Part shown: one piece after another, positions 8,974-18,572 of the stretch
Numbering within the stretch: the stretch's first letter is position 1
Layout of the letters: every line of letters begins with the position of its first letter
From: Haploplasma modicum ATCC 29102
GTDB lineage: Bacteria > Bacillota_I > Bacilli_A > Acholeplasmatales > Acholeplasmataceae
DNA length: 64,000 bases
Reading direction: 5' to 3'
Assembly (NCBI RefSeq): GCF_000687835.1
Contig: NZ_JHYB01000002.1
Coordinates: forward strand, 372,001-436,000
The notes under the pieces: generated by a model
Seen by the model: the letters and a program-made list of their open reading frames with translations, nothing else
What the model was told of the DNA's origin: nothing
The model's database searches: none
Translations under genes and position numbers: made by a program

Positions 8974-9643
8974 ATTTTATAGTATCCAATTTTCCATCAA
9001 CTATTGAATATACTTTATCACAATATTCAAGTAATCTCTCATCATGAGTAACAATAATAGTTGCTTTATTTTGACTCTTTGTAATATCTCTTAAAAGAGT
9101 TATTACTTCAATTGCTTTTTTTGAATCTAGACTTGCAGTTGGTTCATCTGCAAAAATTACTACCGGGTTATGATATAGCGCTTTTGCAATCGCTACTCTT
9201 TGTCTTTCACCACCCGATAATTCTTTGGGGTATTTATTTTTTAACTTAGTAATACTTAAATTATTTAATAAATCATCAATTAAGTTGTTATCAACTTTTT
9301 TCTTTTTTATTTTATTATGTAATATTAACTGTTCTTTAACCGTGAGGAAAGGAATAAGGTTTGATTGTTGCAGGATAAAACCTAGTTTATCAAATCTAAT
9401 TTTTGAATTATCTTTTAAATCTAAATTACTGAACTCTAATCCTTCAATTAAAACTTCTCCATTTGTAGGTTTTTGTAGACCGCCAAGTATTGTTAAAAAT
9501 GTTGATTTACCAGAACCACTTGGCCCGATTACTGCAACAAGTTCTCCTTTATTAACGCTAAAATTAGTTTGTTTTAAAGCATTAATTGTTTCACTACTTG
9601 TAATATAGTCTTTTTTTACATTAATCATTTCAATTGCTTTCAT
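8972..9643 (-). CDS. ABC transporter ATPase, LolD/MacB/HrtA type
   Basis: ATP-binding subunit (223 aa). Walker A GPSGSGKST, Q-loop QQSN, signature LSGGERQRVAIAKAL, Walker B VIFADEPTASLDS and the H-loop VTHD are all intact. Short ATPases with FADEPTASLD partner FtsX-type permeases in macrolide, lipoprotein and heme exporters. I take the ATG at 9643, preceded by GGAGAAG, over an in-frame TTG upstream; it starts one base after the permease stop (TAAGATG). Confidence 0.9.
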   Translation of the reverse strand: MKAIEMINVKKDYITSSETINALKQTNFSVNKGELVAVIGPSGSGKSTFLTILGGLQKPTNGEVLIEGLEFSNLDLKDNSKIRFDKLGFILQQSNLIPFLTVKEQLILHNKIKKKKVDNNLIDDLLNNLSITKLKNKYPKELSGGERQRVAIAKALYHNPVVIFADEPTASLDSKKAIEVITLLRDITKSQNKATIIVTHDERLLEYCDKVYSIVDGKLDTIK

Positions 9644-9644
9644 C

Positions 9645-10697
9645 TTATACTTCTCCAATCGCTTTTAAGGCATCAATCTTAACAACTGCATTTACACTAA
9701 AGAGTGATGACATTAAAGCAAATAAATAAAATACTAACGATATTACTCCGTAGAATAGAGGGTTTGCGGCAAAGGGAATTTTACCACCTAAAAAGACTCC
9801 TGATATAAAGGTTAGTATGAAACCAATGACTGTTCCGAAAATGGTTATAATTAGGGTTTGAGCAACAACTGATCTACTTATATAGCTATTTGCAATTCCT
9901 TGTGCTTTCATTACACCAAATATACTTGTTTTTTGAATTGTTAATACATATATAAATACTCCTAAAACAAATGATGCAATTAATATTAAAAATATTATCA
10001 TCATAGAGAAAGTTAAAACTTGTGCACTATACCCAGGTAGTGTTTGATAGTACTCACTATTTTTATATACTTTTAAGTTACTTCCTTCATTTATGACTGG
10101 CGTATCTTTAATAACAATCATATTATATATCTCTTTATTTACCCCATAGCGATAGTTATTCCAAGTATCAAGATTTAGATAAATAATTGGTGCTGTTTGA
10201 TATGTTGCTTTTTTTGCAAAGCCTTTAATTGTTAGTTTAATATCACTACCTGATAAGACTATTTCATCACCAATCTTATATCCTTCTTCTTCAAACTTAG
10301 TATCAACAATTACTTCATTGCCACTCATGATTTGAATATTTTCTTTTGGTAAGAAAAAATCAAAATCATCAATTCCAAATAAATAGACATCAAGTTTACT
10401 TTCTTTATTAGCTTTTGAGGCAACACCTGGAAATATTCCAAGTTTTGCTTTTTTTGTACTTGTAACTTCACTAAAATTATCGAAAGTTAAAATTGACATC
10501 ATTACATTATCATTTGAATCGTTATCTAGTAGTATATATTTTGCTTCTGTTTTATTCATTCCATTTGTATATGAACTAGCAAGACCATATGCAAGTGATG
10601 TTAAAAAATAGACTAAATATGATATTAAAACAACTAGAAAAATTATTAAACTAAATCTCTTTTTATTAAATAAAATTTCTTTTAATGCTAAAAACAT
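9645..10697 (-). CDS. FtsX-like ABC permease, HrtB-like
   Basis: Membrane subunit of the exporter (350 aa). One N-terminal helix (about residues 14-38) is followed by a 190-residue extracytoplasmic domain and three C-terminal helices, the MacB/FtsX layout. Length and N-terminal pattern (MFLALKEILFNKKRFSL, then a helix ending in LAYGL) resemble HrtB, the heme-efflux permease. That assignment rests on memory of the family, so the substrate stays open. Transcribed together with the ATPase from about 10.7 kb. Confidence 0.82.
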   Translation of the reverse strand: MFLALKEILFNKKRFSLIIFLVVLISYLVYFLTSLAYGLASSYTNGMNKTEAKYILLDNDSNDNVMMSILTFDNFSEVTSTKKAKLGIFPGVASKANKESKLDVYLFGIDDFDFFLPKENIQIMSGNEVIVDTKFEEEGYKIGDEIVLSGSDIKLTIKGFAKKATYQTAPIIYLNLDTWNNYRYGVNKEIYNMIVIKDTPVINEGSNLKVYKNSEYYQTLPGYSAQVLTFSMMIIFLILIASFVLGVFIYVLTIQKTSIFGVMKAQGIANSYISRSVVAQTLIITIFGTVIGFILTFISGVFLGGKIPFAANPLFYGVISLVFYLFALMSSLFSVNAVVKIDALKAIGEV

Positions 10698-10756
10698 TTA
10701 ATCACCTCTTTATAATATTATACCATTTTTATAAATATTATTATTAATATTTACAT

Positions 10757-10783
10757 AAAAAAAAGACATTTAGAAAATGTCTC
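10757..10783 (-). terminator. Terminator of the pyruvate dehydrogenase operon
   Basis: AGACATTT / AAATGTCT hairpin with a three-base loop followed by a run of eight or more T on the minus strand, just after lpdA. Confidence 0.9.
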
Positions 10784-10793
10784 TTTGTTAGTA

Positions 10794-12158
10794 TTATATA
10801 TGAATTGGTTTATCCATTGAAGCTTCCATAATTATCTCTGATAATGATGGGTGAGCATGAACTGTTTCAGAAATTTCATAATTTGTTGCTTCTAAGCGCA
10901 TTGCAACACCAAATTCACCAATCATATCAACAGCATTATATGCAAATATATGTGCTCCTAATATTTCGTCTAATTCACTACCCTTGATTAGTTTAATGAA
11001 TCCAACTGATTCACCATCTGCTAATGCTTTACCATTACCAGCTAGTGGGAATTTAGTTACTGTATATTTAACACCTTGTGCTTTAGCATCTCTTTCAGTT
11101 AAACCAATCATTGCAATTTCTGGATGTCCGTAAATTGCAGCTGGGATTTGGTTATAATTGATTTCTTTACTATCGCCTAAGATATTTTCAACTGCAACAA
11201 TACCTTCAGCTGATGCAACGTGTGCTAACATGTGTTCACCTGTTACGTCACCGATTGCATAAACACCTTTAACACTTGTTTCCATCTTACCGTTAACTTT
11301 AACACCTCTACCTTTCATTTCTAAACCAAGTTTAGTAAATGAAGAAGTATTTGGTCCAATACCAACAGCGATTAAGACTAAATCAGCATCAAGTTTTGTT
11401 TGTTTACCGTCTTTTTCATATGTAACATCTTTTGTTCCAATATTCTTAACAGCTGCTTTTGTTAAGATTTCAACTCCGTCTGATTTTAATACTTTTGTAT
11501 ATGCATCAATAACATCGTTGTCCATTGGAGTAATAATTGAATCTGCCATTTCAATAATTGTAACTTTACTTCCTAAATTATTGAAGATTGTAGCAAATTC
11601 AACCCCAATAACTCCCCCACCAACTACTACTAAGTGTTTTGGTGGTTTAGTTACTGTAAGTAATTCTCTACTTGTAACAGCAAATCCTTTTTCATAAGCT
11701 TCTTTAGCACCAGGGATTGGTGGAACGATTGCTGTTCCTCCTGTTGCTAAGATAATATTTTTAGTTTTTAATGTTTGATCATTAACTTTAATTTCATTTT
11801 TGCTTAAAACTTCACCATAGCCATTGTATACATCAACACCATTTTTCTTAAGTAACATTGCTACTCCTGATGTTAATTTTTTAACGATACCATTTTTACG
11901 GTCAATGATTTTTTCTAAATCAAAGTTTACTAAACTTGGATCTACTTCAATACCGTAGTTTTTAGCATTTTTGAATAAATCATATGTTTTAGCACTTTTT
12001 AAAATTGCTTTTGTTGGAATACATCCGTGATTTAAACAGATTCCTCCAAGTACTTCCTTTTCTATAACTGCTACTTTTTGTTTTAATTGTGCGGCTTTAA
12101 TTGCGGCTACATAGCCACCTGGACCTCCACCTAAAACAATAATATCATATTCTTTCAT
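10794..12158 (-). CDS. lpdA: Dihydrolipoyl dehydrogenase (E3)
   Basis: FAD-dependent E3 component of pyruvate dehydrogenase (454 aa), which reoxidises dihydrolipoyl groups with NAD+. The FAD site GGGPGGYVAA is at residues 10-19, the redox disulphide is GGICLNHGCIPTK (about 38-50), the NAD site is VVGGGVIGVEFA, and the C-terminal catalytic pair is in HAHPSLSE. The gene lies 12 bases after E2 and closes the operon. Unlike many Mollicutes E3 proteins it has no extra N-terminal lipoyl domain. Confidence 0.97.
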   Translation of the reverse strand: MKEYDIIVLGGGPGGYVAAIKAAQLKQKVAVIEKEVLGGICLNHGCIPTKAILKSAKTYDLFKNAKNYGIEVDPSLVNFDLEKIIDRKNGIVKKLTSGVAMLLKKNGVDVYNGYGEVLSKNEIKVNDQTLKTKNIILATGGTAIVPPIPGAKEAYEKGFAVTSRELLTVTKPPKHLVVVGGGVIGVEFATIFNNLGSKVTIIEMADSIITPMDNDVIDAYTKVLKSDGVEILTKAAVKNIGTKDVTYEKDGKQTKLDADLVLIAVGIGPNTSSFTKLGLEMKGRGVKVNGKMETSVKGVYAIGDVTGEHMLAHVASAEGIVAVENILGDSKEINYNQIPAAIYGHPEIAMIGLTERDAKAQGVKYTVTKFPLAGNGKALADGESVGFIKLIKGSELDEILGAHIFAYNAVDMIGEFGVAMRLEATNYEISETVHAHPSLSEIIMEASMDKPIHI

Positions 12159-12170
12159 TATATTTACCTC

Positions 12171-13760
12171 TTAACTTAATAACATTAATTCTGGATTTTC
12201 TAACAATTCTTTAACTCTAAATAAGAATCTACCAGCGTCTGCACCATCAATGATTCTATGGTCTACTGCGATTGATAATGGTAATACACTACCAATTTTG
12301 ATTTCATTACCAACAACAATTGGTTTCTTTGAAATCTTACCTACACCTAAAATACCAACTTCTGGATAGTTAATAACTGGTGTTCCGTATGAAATACCTA
12401 CTGAACCAAAGTTTGTAATTGTAAATGTACCATTTTTCATTTCTGCTAATTGTAATTTACGGTCGATTGCTTTATCTGCTAATTCTCTAATTTCTTTTGC
12501 AAGGGCAAATACACTTAATGTGTCAGCATCTTTTACGTTTGGAACCATTAAACCTGCTGGTGTATCTACAGCAAATCCTAAGTTAATGAAGTTTTTATAA
12601 ATAACTTCTAAATTATCATGATCGAAACTTGAATTAAAAATTGGGAATTCTTTTAAAGCAATAACAACTGCTTTTGAAATAAATGCCATAAATGTTAAGT
12701 TAATACCTTTAGCTTCTGCCATTGGTTTAGCTCTTTTTCTTAATTCAATTAAGTTATCAATTACAACTTCATCCATTAATACTGTTTCTGGAATAATTGT
12801 TTTTGATTGTGTCATAGCTTGTGAGATAGATTTTCTTACTGAAGAAATTTTTTCTACTCTTACATCGCCTTGACGTGAAACATTTGCACTTGGTACTTGA
12901 ACTTGAGTTTGAGCTTTTGGTTTTTCAACTTCTTTAGCACCTGCTTGATGTTTTTGAATATCTTCTTTCATTACACGTCCGTTTGGACCTGTTCCAACTA
13001 CTTCGTTGATATTTATGTTTAATTGTTTTGCTAGGTTTCTTGCAACTGGTGTAGCAAGAGCTTTTTTATTTGATGGTTGAGCTTTTGGAGCAACTGCTTC
13101 AAAACTTGAATCAATTAAATCTGATGAAACTTCAATTTCACCAATAACTGATGCACCTTTTTCTTCTTCAACTACTTCTTCAGCACCACCAATATAGTTT
13201 CCACTGCCATCATCTAATAAAACAACAGTTTCACCAACAAGAATCATTTCTCCTTCTTGTTTTCCTAATTTAACGATTGTACCTGTAACTGGTGATGGTA
13301 ATTCAGCATTTACTTTATCTGTTTCAACAATAACTAAAGTATCGCCTTCATTAACTTTATCACCTTGTTTAAATTTCCATTCTAAGATTTTACCTTCTTC
13401 AATACCGTCTCCGATATCAGCAAATTTAAAATCATATGTTGCTTTAACACCGCTTGTTGGTGCTTTTTTAGCTGCTGGTGCTTCTGCTTTTTTAGCTTCC
13501 GCTTTAACTTCTGGTGCTCCACCTTTACCATCATCAATAATTACAACAGTTTCACCAACAAGGATCATTTCTCCTTCTTGTTTACCAATTTTTGTAATTA
13601 TTCCATCTACTGGTGATGGTAATTCTGCATTTACTTTATCTGTTTCAACGATTACTAATGTATCGCCTTCTTTAACTTTGTCCCCTAATTTAAATTTCCA
13701 CTCTAAAATCTTGCCTTCTTCAATACCGTCTCCGATATCGGCAAATTTAAAATCATACAT
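12171..13760 (-). CDS. pdhC: Pyruvate dehydrogenase E2 with two lipoyl domains
   Basis: Dihydrolipoamide acetyltransferase (529 aa). Two lipoyl domains (about residues 1-82 and 112-193) each carry the lipoylation motif ETDKVNAELPSPV. They are almost the same sequence, differing at about ten positions. After Ala/Pro/Glu linkers comes an E1/E3-binding domain (ATPVARNLAKQLNI, about 235-270) and the acyltransferase core ending with the catalytic VDHRIIDGADAG. The ATG at 13760 follows GGAGGATATTGAAA; an in-frame TTG two codons earlier is too close to the Shine-Dalgarno. Confidence 0.96.
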   Translation of the reverse strand: MYDFKFADIGDGIEEGKILEWKFKLGDKVKEGDTLVIVETDKVNAELPSPVDGIITKIGKQEGEMILVGETVVIIDDGKGGAPEVKAEAKKAEAPAAKKAPTSGVKATYDFKFADIGDGIEEGKILEWKFKQGDKVNEGDTLVIVETDKVNAELPSPVTGTIVKLGKQEGEMILVGETVVLLDDGSGNYIGGAEEVVEEEKGASVIGEIEVSSDLIDSSFEAVAPKAQPSNKKALATPVARNLAKQLNININEVVGTGPNGRVMKEDIQKHQAGAKEVEKPKAQTQVQVPSANVSRQGDVRVEKISSVRKSISQAMTQSKTIIPETVLMDEVVIDNLIELRKRAKPMAEAKGINLTFMAFISKAVVIALKEFPIFNSSFDHDNLEVIYKNFINLGFAVDTPAGLMVPNVKDADTLSVFALAKEIRELADKAIDRKLQLAEMKNGTFTITNFGSVGISYGTPVINYPEVGILGVGKISKKPIVVGNEIKIGSVLPLSIAVDHRIIDGADAGRFLFRVKELLENPELMLLS

Positions 13761-13774
13761 TTTCAATATCCTCC

Positions 13775-14752
13775 TTAGTAAGCAACAATCTTTTTAATTT
13801 CAGCTACAATTTGATCTTTGTTAATCATATGGTGGTGTTCACCACGTGCTAATGGAATAACAATATCAAAACCTGTAAGTCTTGTTGCTGGTGCTTCTAA
13901 ATGTAAGAATGCTTTTTCGTTAACTTGTGCAATTAATTCTGCACCTGGTCCGTATGTTCTCATTGCTTCATGAACAACTAAGAATCTACCTGTTTTCTTA
14001 ACGCTTTCAACGATTGTTTCTGTATCGATTGGATTAATAGTTCTTAAGTCGATTACTTCAACACTAATTCCTTCTGCTTCAACTTCTTTAACTGCAGCTT
14101 GGATTTCACGTAATTGTGCTCCCCAACCTACAACTGTAATATCTGTACCTTCTTTTAATACTTTTGCTTTACCAATTTCAATTGTGTAGTGTTCTTCAGG
14201 AACTTCTTGTTTACCTGAACGGTAAATTCTCTTTGGTTCTAAGAAAATAACTGGGTCTTTACTTTCTAAAGCTGCTGCTAATAAACCTTTTGCATCATAT
14301 GGTGTTGAAGGCATAACAACTTTAATTCCTGGAATATGACCTAAATATGTTTCTAAACTTTCTGAGTGGTGTTCTAAACCTTTAATTCCCCCACCAACTG
14401 GAATTCTAATAACAACAGGGTTTGTATAGTTCCCTCTTGATTTATTTCTTGTTCTTGCTAATTGTGTAACGATTTGGTTGTATGCTGGGAAAACAAATCC
14501 GTCAAATTGAATTTCAACAATTGGTCTCATCCCATTCATTGCCATACCAATTGCAGTACCTACGATTGATGATTCAGCAATAGGAGCATCAAACACTCTA
14601 TCTTTACCATATTTCTTTTGTAGACCTTGAGTTGCTCTAAAAACTCCACCTTCAACCCCAACGTCTTCACCGTATACAACAACTTTGTCATTTCTTCCAA
14701 GTTGTTCATCAATTGCTAAGTTAATTGCTTGAATTAAATTTAATGTTGCCAT
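13775..14752 (-). CDS. pdhB: Pyruvate dehydrogenase E1 beta subunit
   Basis: Transketolase-like beta subunit (325 aa) that, with E1 alpha, decarboxylates pyruvate using thiamine diphosphate. It shows GEDVGVEGGVFRATQGL, PIAESSIVGTAIGMA, a potassium/TPP segment and a C-terminal GFD...PLARGEHHH. Starts two bases after the E1 alpha stop region and is followed by E2 after 14 bases. Confidence 0.97.
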   Translation of the reverse strand: MATLNLIQAINLAIDEQLGRNDKVVVYGEDVGVEGGVFRATQGLQKKYGKDRVFDAPIAESSIVGTAIGMAMNGMRPIVEIQFDGFVFPAYNQIVTQLARTRNKSRGNYTNPVVIRIPVGGGIKGLEHHSESLETYLGHIPGIKVVMPSTPYDAKGLLAAALESKDPVIFLEPKRIYRSGKQEVPEEHYTIEIGKAKVLKEGTDITVVGWGAQLREIQAAVKEVEAEGISVEVIDLRTINPIDTETIVESVKKTGRFLVVHEAMRTYGPGAELIAQVNEKAFLHLEAPATRLTGFDIVIPLARGEHHHMINKDQIVAEIKKIVAY

Positions 14753-14754
14753 TT

Positions 14755-15843
14755 TTATTTGCTCCCTTCAAGAAATTTTTTGTAGTATTCGTATTGTTCA
14801 ACTTGATTTGGTGTCATTTCATCATATGTATATTTAAATACTTCTTCTAATTCTAAAAGACCAGATTTTTCTGTTTCAGCAAATACTTCTTGAACATATT
14901 TGTTATTTTCTTCATCTAGAGCAGCATCTTCTTCTTCGCTCCATAATTTTTGACTAATTAAATATTTCTTTAATCTTTCGTTTGGATCTTTTAATTTCCA
15001 TTCTTCAACTTCTTTTTCATCACGGTATAATGAAGGATCATCACTTGTTGTATGAGCTCCAATACGGTATGTTATAGCTTCAATTAAAACTGGACCTGTT
15101 TTTAATGCATGTTCTCTAGCTTCTTTCATTGCTACATACATTGCAAGTGGGTCATTACCATCAACTTGAATTCCTTTAATACCTGCTGCGATTGCTTTTT
15201 GAGCAATAGTTTCAGCTTTTGTTGCTACACTTCTTGGAGTAGAAATTGCCCATTGGTTATTTTGTACTAAAACAACTAAAGGTGCTTCCATTGCTCCAGC
15301 AAAGTTTAATGCTTCGTTAAAGTCACCGTGTGATGTACCACCATCACCGATTGTTGCTAATGCAATTTCATTTTTTCCTTGTTTTTTACTTGCCATTGCA
15401 ATACCTGCTGCAATTGCAATTTGTGAACCAATAATAATGTTCACTGGTAATACGTTTGTTTCTCTTGGGAATTTACTTCCATTTTCGTTACCATACCAGT
15501 ATAAATAAATGTTACTTAGTGGAACACCACGATATAGCATTAAGTTTAACTCTCTAAATGCTGGTGATAACCAGTCTCCTTGTTGCATTGCTGCTGCAGC
15601 ACCAACTTGTGTTGCTTCTTGACCGATATTTGGCGCAAATGTTAACATTCTACCTTGTCTTTGGTATTGAACTGCTCTAAGGTTAGCTACTCTACCCAAT
15701 GTCATTGTTTTATACATTTTAAGTAGTGTTTCTTTGTCTAATTTTGGATCTAGTGTAGGGTTAATGATTTTCCCATCTTTATCTAAAATTTCTAACATTT
15801 CTTTCTTTAATGGATCGTATTTCTTTATTAATACATGATTCAT
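14755..15843 (-). CDS. pdhA: Pyruvate dehydrogenase E1 alpha subunit
   Basis: Thiamine diphosphate-binding alpha subunit (362 aa). The TPP motif is IGDGGTSHGDFNEALNFA, ending with VQNNQWAIS, and the phosphorylation-loop region IGAHTTSDDPSLYR is present. GGAGGAATAGAAAT precedes the ATG. First gene of pdhABC-lpdA. The operon supplies acetyl-CoA, and ATP through acetyl phosphate, in organisms of this group. Confidence 0.97.
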   Translation of the reverse strand: MNHVLIKKYDPLKKEMLEILDKDGKIINPTLDPKLDKETLLKMYKTMTLGRVANLRAVQYQRQGRMLTFAPNIGQEATQVGAAAAMQQGDWLSPAFRELNLMLYRGVPLSNIYLYWYGNENGSKFPRETNVLPVNIIIGSQIAIAAGIAMASKKQGKNEIALATIGDGGTSHGDFNEALNFAGAMEAPLVVLVQNNQWAISTPRSVATKAETIAQKAIAAGIKGIQVDGNDPLAMYVAMKEAREHALKTGPVLIEAITYRIGAHTTSDDPSLYRDEKEVEEWKLKDPNERLKKYLISQKLWSEEEDAALDEENNKYVQEVFAETEKSGLLELEEVFKYTYDEMTPNQVEQYEYYKKFLEGSK

Positions 15844-15877
15844 ATTTCTATTCCTCCAATCATATTTTCCATTGTCT

Positions 15878-15883
15878 ATTATA
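15878..15883 (-). promoter_or_regulatory. Likely -10 of the pdh operon; rest of the 295-base gap
   Basis: TATAAT on the minus strand, with only a weak TTTTAA 17 bases upstream. The rest of the gap up to 16060 is very AT-rich; I see no further gene, RNA motif or clear operator in it. Confidence 0.45.
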
Positions 15884-16059
15884 CTAATTAAAAGCCTTTA
15901 TTAAAAGTAAAGTGCTTAATTAAATCAATTATTTAAAATACTTTTAAAATATTCGTTTAAATGACACATTTAACCATATTTTAACCCGTTACTTAGTAAA
16001 TTATTTATTAACTTTATATTTAAATAGAGCTAACTTACATTAATTTTACAATATTTTAT

Positions 16060-16104
16060 CCCTTAAAACAAACAAAGTGCCCTGTAAAAAGACACTTTAT
16101 TTGT
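16060..16104 (-). terminator. Terminator of the M19/PIG-L/GNAT/HAD operon
   Basis: ACAAATAAAGTG pairs with CACTTTGTTTGT around a 13-base loop on the minus strand, followed by TTTT. Confidence 0.7.
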
Positions 16105-16138
16105 ATAAATAATAATTAAATATAATATCTTTTTATAC

Positions 16139-16927
16139 TTATTTTAAATTACTTAATATTTCAATTGTGTTAGCTACTGCATTATTATTACTAGCTTTTA
16201 CCTTATAATTTGCTAATTCTTTCAAAGAATCTAACCCATTTTCAGGGACAAATGATAAATCCGAATTTTTAAGCATTTCATAGTCATTTAAATAATCCCC
16301 AATAGCACTTAAATGATATTTTTCTATACTCATATAATTTATTGCTTTAATTATTCCAGTATATTTAGATACTCCTTTATTTACAATTTCAATATAGGTC
16401 ATACTAGACGGTACTAATTCTAATTTTTCAAATGAATCAAATTTTTTAATATCTTTTAAAATATCATGATACTTTGATTTATCAATAACAAAATTAATTT
16501 TAGAAATATCATCATAGTTTATTTCTTCTACTTTAATTTTTTCATGTTCTAATGCTATATCATTATTAGTTCCAACATAATATCTAGTTCTTGCTCCAAT
16601 TAAAAACATGGTAAGATTATGTTTATTTGCGTAATTGATTGCTTCAATTATTACTTCTTTATTTAACTTATCTTGATATACAACTAAATCATTTTTATGA
16701 TCATAGACTAACGCCCCATTTATTAAAACATAAGGCATATTTATCTTTAGGTTATTATCATTAAAATGTTTGTTGATACTTATTATGTTTCTTCCTGTTG
16801 CAATTCCAAAGTAATTGGACTCTGTCCATTTATTAATAGCATTTTGATCGTTTATATCTATGTATGCCCCAAATTCATTATATCTAAATAATGTTCCATC
16901 TAAATCACTGTATAATACTTTCTTCAC
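16139..16927 (-). CDS. HAD superfamily phosphatase, Cof type (paralogue)
   Basis: Cytoplasmic HAD hydrolase (262 aa) with motif I YSDLDGTLF, motif II ATGRN, the motif III lysine near KYTGIIKAI and motif IV GDYLNDYEM. It begins at GTG, supported by AAGGAG seven bases upstream; no ATG lies nearby. It closes an operon running from the M19 dipeptidase, so a sugar-phosphate or nucleotide-sugar substrate from amino-sugar use is possible. Paralogue of the HAD gene at 8132. Confidence 0.85.
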   Translation of the reverse strand: MKKVLYSDLDGTLFRYNEFGAYIDINDQNAINKWTESNYFGIATGRNIISINKHFNDNNLKINMPYVLINGALVYDHKNDLVVYQDKLNKEVIIEAINYANKHNLTMFLIGARTRYYVGTNNDIALEHEKIKVEEINYDDISKINFVIDKSKYHDILKDIKKFDSFEKLELVPSSMTYIEIVNKGVSKYTGIIKAINYMSIEKYHLSAIGDYLNDYEMLKNSDLSFVPENGLDSLKELANYKVKASNNNAVANTIEILSNLK

Positions 16928-16938
16928 ACTTACACTCC

Positions 16939-17877
16939 TTATAGTTCTTTATACATTATAGCAAATTTTTCTACTTCCTTAAATCCAGTCTTTAAATAAA
17001 TATATTTTGCCTTGTTATTCTCTCCGGTAAATAATGTCATATATTTTGCACCAATGTTTTTAAGTTCCATGACAAGTCTATTAAATAATACAGTACCAAG
17101 ACCATTACCTTCTATTTCTTTTTTAATGCCAATACCAGCAAAATAACCACGGCCATTACCGGTAATATCAAGTGGACCTGTCCAACCTAGTATTTCATTA
17201 TTTCTAACTATTACAAGCATTTTCAAGGGATCTTTTTTCTCTAAATTATTTAAAACAACTCTATGCCATGTTGGATTTCTTAAATCAGTAAATAATTCAG
17301 TAAACCCGAAATGTTTATTTTTATCATAAAATAAAACTTCTAACCCATTTTCTTTATTTCTTTGTTCGTTTGCTTTAATAGCTTCATTAACAATAAAATC
17401 ATCTAAATTTAAATAATAACCATTTTGATAATTTTTTTCATCTATATAACCATTCTTAAGTAAAAAATTATACCAACTACTATTTAACTGGACTGCTGGA
17501 ACACCAGGGTGCATATGAAAGTTAGTATTTGGAATATACCAAGGTAAGTTAATTGGATTAAAAAATATTTCTCTAATCTTTTTAACATTACTTTCTCTCA
17601 AAATATTTTCTAGTTCATTTAATAATAATGTGCCATATCCTTTTCTTCTAAAGTTTTTCTTGATTACTACGCAAGTAATATAGCCTAATTCATTGTTTTT
17701 AACACCATTTGCAAAGCCAATTAACTCTCCTTCTAAATATAGTGCAAGATTAATACTAGCTTCATTTTCAAAGATAAAGCTATCTATTTCTTTATAAATT
17801 GTATCTTTTATTTCATTATTATAAAAGTTAATAATTGCTTGATAATTTTCTTTGTTTACTTTTACTATATTTTTCAT
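16939..17877 (-). CDS. Tandem GNAT acetyltransferase
   Basis: Two GNAT folds in one chain (312 aa). The first has the acetyl-CoA loop RRKGYGTLL (about residue 78) and the second EGNGLGTVLF (about residue 262), each preceded by the usual beta-strand pair. Substrate unknown; amino groups of sugars, peptides or small molecules are possible. The gene starts three bases after the PIG-L stop without a good Shine-Dalgarno, so its translation is probably coupled to it. A pairing of deacetylase and acetyltransferase genes suggests both act on the same kind of amino sugar, but that is inference. Confidence 0.82.
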   Translation of the reverse strand: MKNIVKVNKENYQAIINFYNNEIKDTIYKEIDSFIFENEASINLALYLEGELIGFANGVKNNELGYITCVVIKKNFRRKGYGTLLLNELENILRESNVKKIREIFFNPINLPWYIPNTNFHMHPGVPAVQLNSSWYNFLLKNGYIDEKNYQNGYYLNLDDFIVNEAIKANEQRNKENGLEVLFYDKNKHFGFTELFTDLRNPTWHRVVLNNLEKKDPLKMLVIVRNNEILGWTGPLDITGNGRGYFAGIGIKKEIEGNGLGTVLFNRLVMELKNIGAKYMTLFTGENNKAKYIYLKTGFKEVEKFAIMYKEL

Positions 17878-17879
17878 TG

Positions 17880-18572
17880 TTATAGACTACTTACAATTCT
17901 TTTTTGATGTTCTAAAACTGCAAATGAACTTGCATGTGTAGTTCTTGCAAGTGCACCTCTTACATATGATAAATGAGTATAATAGTCATAATATTTAAAG
18001 GATTTACTATTTGTAATAAACCATTGTTTTTTCATTCCTTCACACCAAAGTTCATAAGCTTCACTGCTTGCAGGAATATACATATAAGGAATAAAGCTCT
18101 CACTATCTTCCCAATTTTCAGCAAAATATAGTGGTGAGAAGAATCTTTCACCTATTACTTTATCTCCCATATCAATACCAGCCAAAAACTGTGCATCTAA
18201 TGCTATTTTATGAGTTAGTTCATGATCTTTATGCATTGAGTTCTTCCAGTGTGTAAAAATCATTTTTGGGCGGTATTTTCTAATTAAATTAGCAACCTTT
18301 AGTCTTACTTCCTCATTATCTGGTAATTCACCATCCTTATAATCGAAGACTATTGCTTCACCATTTAATAAATTTGCAAAATCATGTGCTTCTTTAACTT
18401 TTTGGACTCTATATTCAGCAACACTTAAATGAGAGGGATTTCCTCTTTCTCCAGCTGTTAAAGCAACCGTAATTATTTTATCACCTTTTAGTGCTCTATC
18501 TGCTAACACTAAGCCGCTCGTTAATTCACAATCACCAATATGTGCTCCTATTGCCATATAAACATTAGACAT
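17880..18572 (-). CDS. PIG-L/LmbE family deacetylase-like protein
   Basis: Zinc-dependent deacetylase fold (230 aa) of the family that removes acetyl from GlcNAc-type amides. The first motif reads GAHIGDCE (residues 9-16) where the family usually has AHPDDE. His11 and Asp14 are kept as zinc ligands, but the aspartate that normally acts as general base is Gly13. The second motif HKDH is present. It may use another base, act on an unusual substrate, or be inactive. AAAGGAG precedes the ATG, which overlaps the end of the M19 gene by 8 bases. Confidence 0.8.
   Translation of the reverse strand: MSNVYMAIGAHIGDCELTSGLVLADRALKGDKIITVALTAGERGNPSHLSVAEYRVQKVKEAHDFANLLNGEAIVFDYKDGELPDNEEVRLKVANLIRKYRPKMIFTHWKNSMHKDHELTHKIALDAQFLAGIDMGDKVIGERFFSPLYFAENWEDSESFIPYMYIPASSEAYELWCEGMKKQWFITNSKSFKYYDYYTHLSYVRGALARTTHASSFAVLEHQKRIVSSL

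Noticed and set aside
9225-9608. Long plus-strand open frames inside minus-strand genes (for example here, 3687-4184, 19500-19904 and 54262-54564)
   Set aside because: They lie opposite clear protein-coding genes, have low-complexity Ser/Leu/Phe-rich translations and lack ribosome binding sites.
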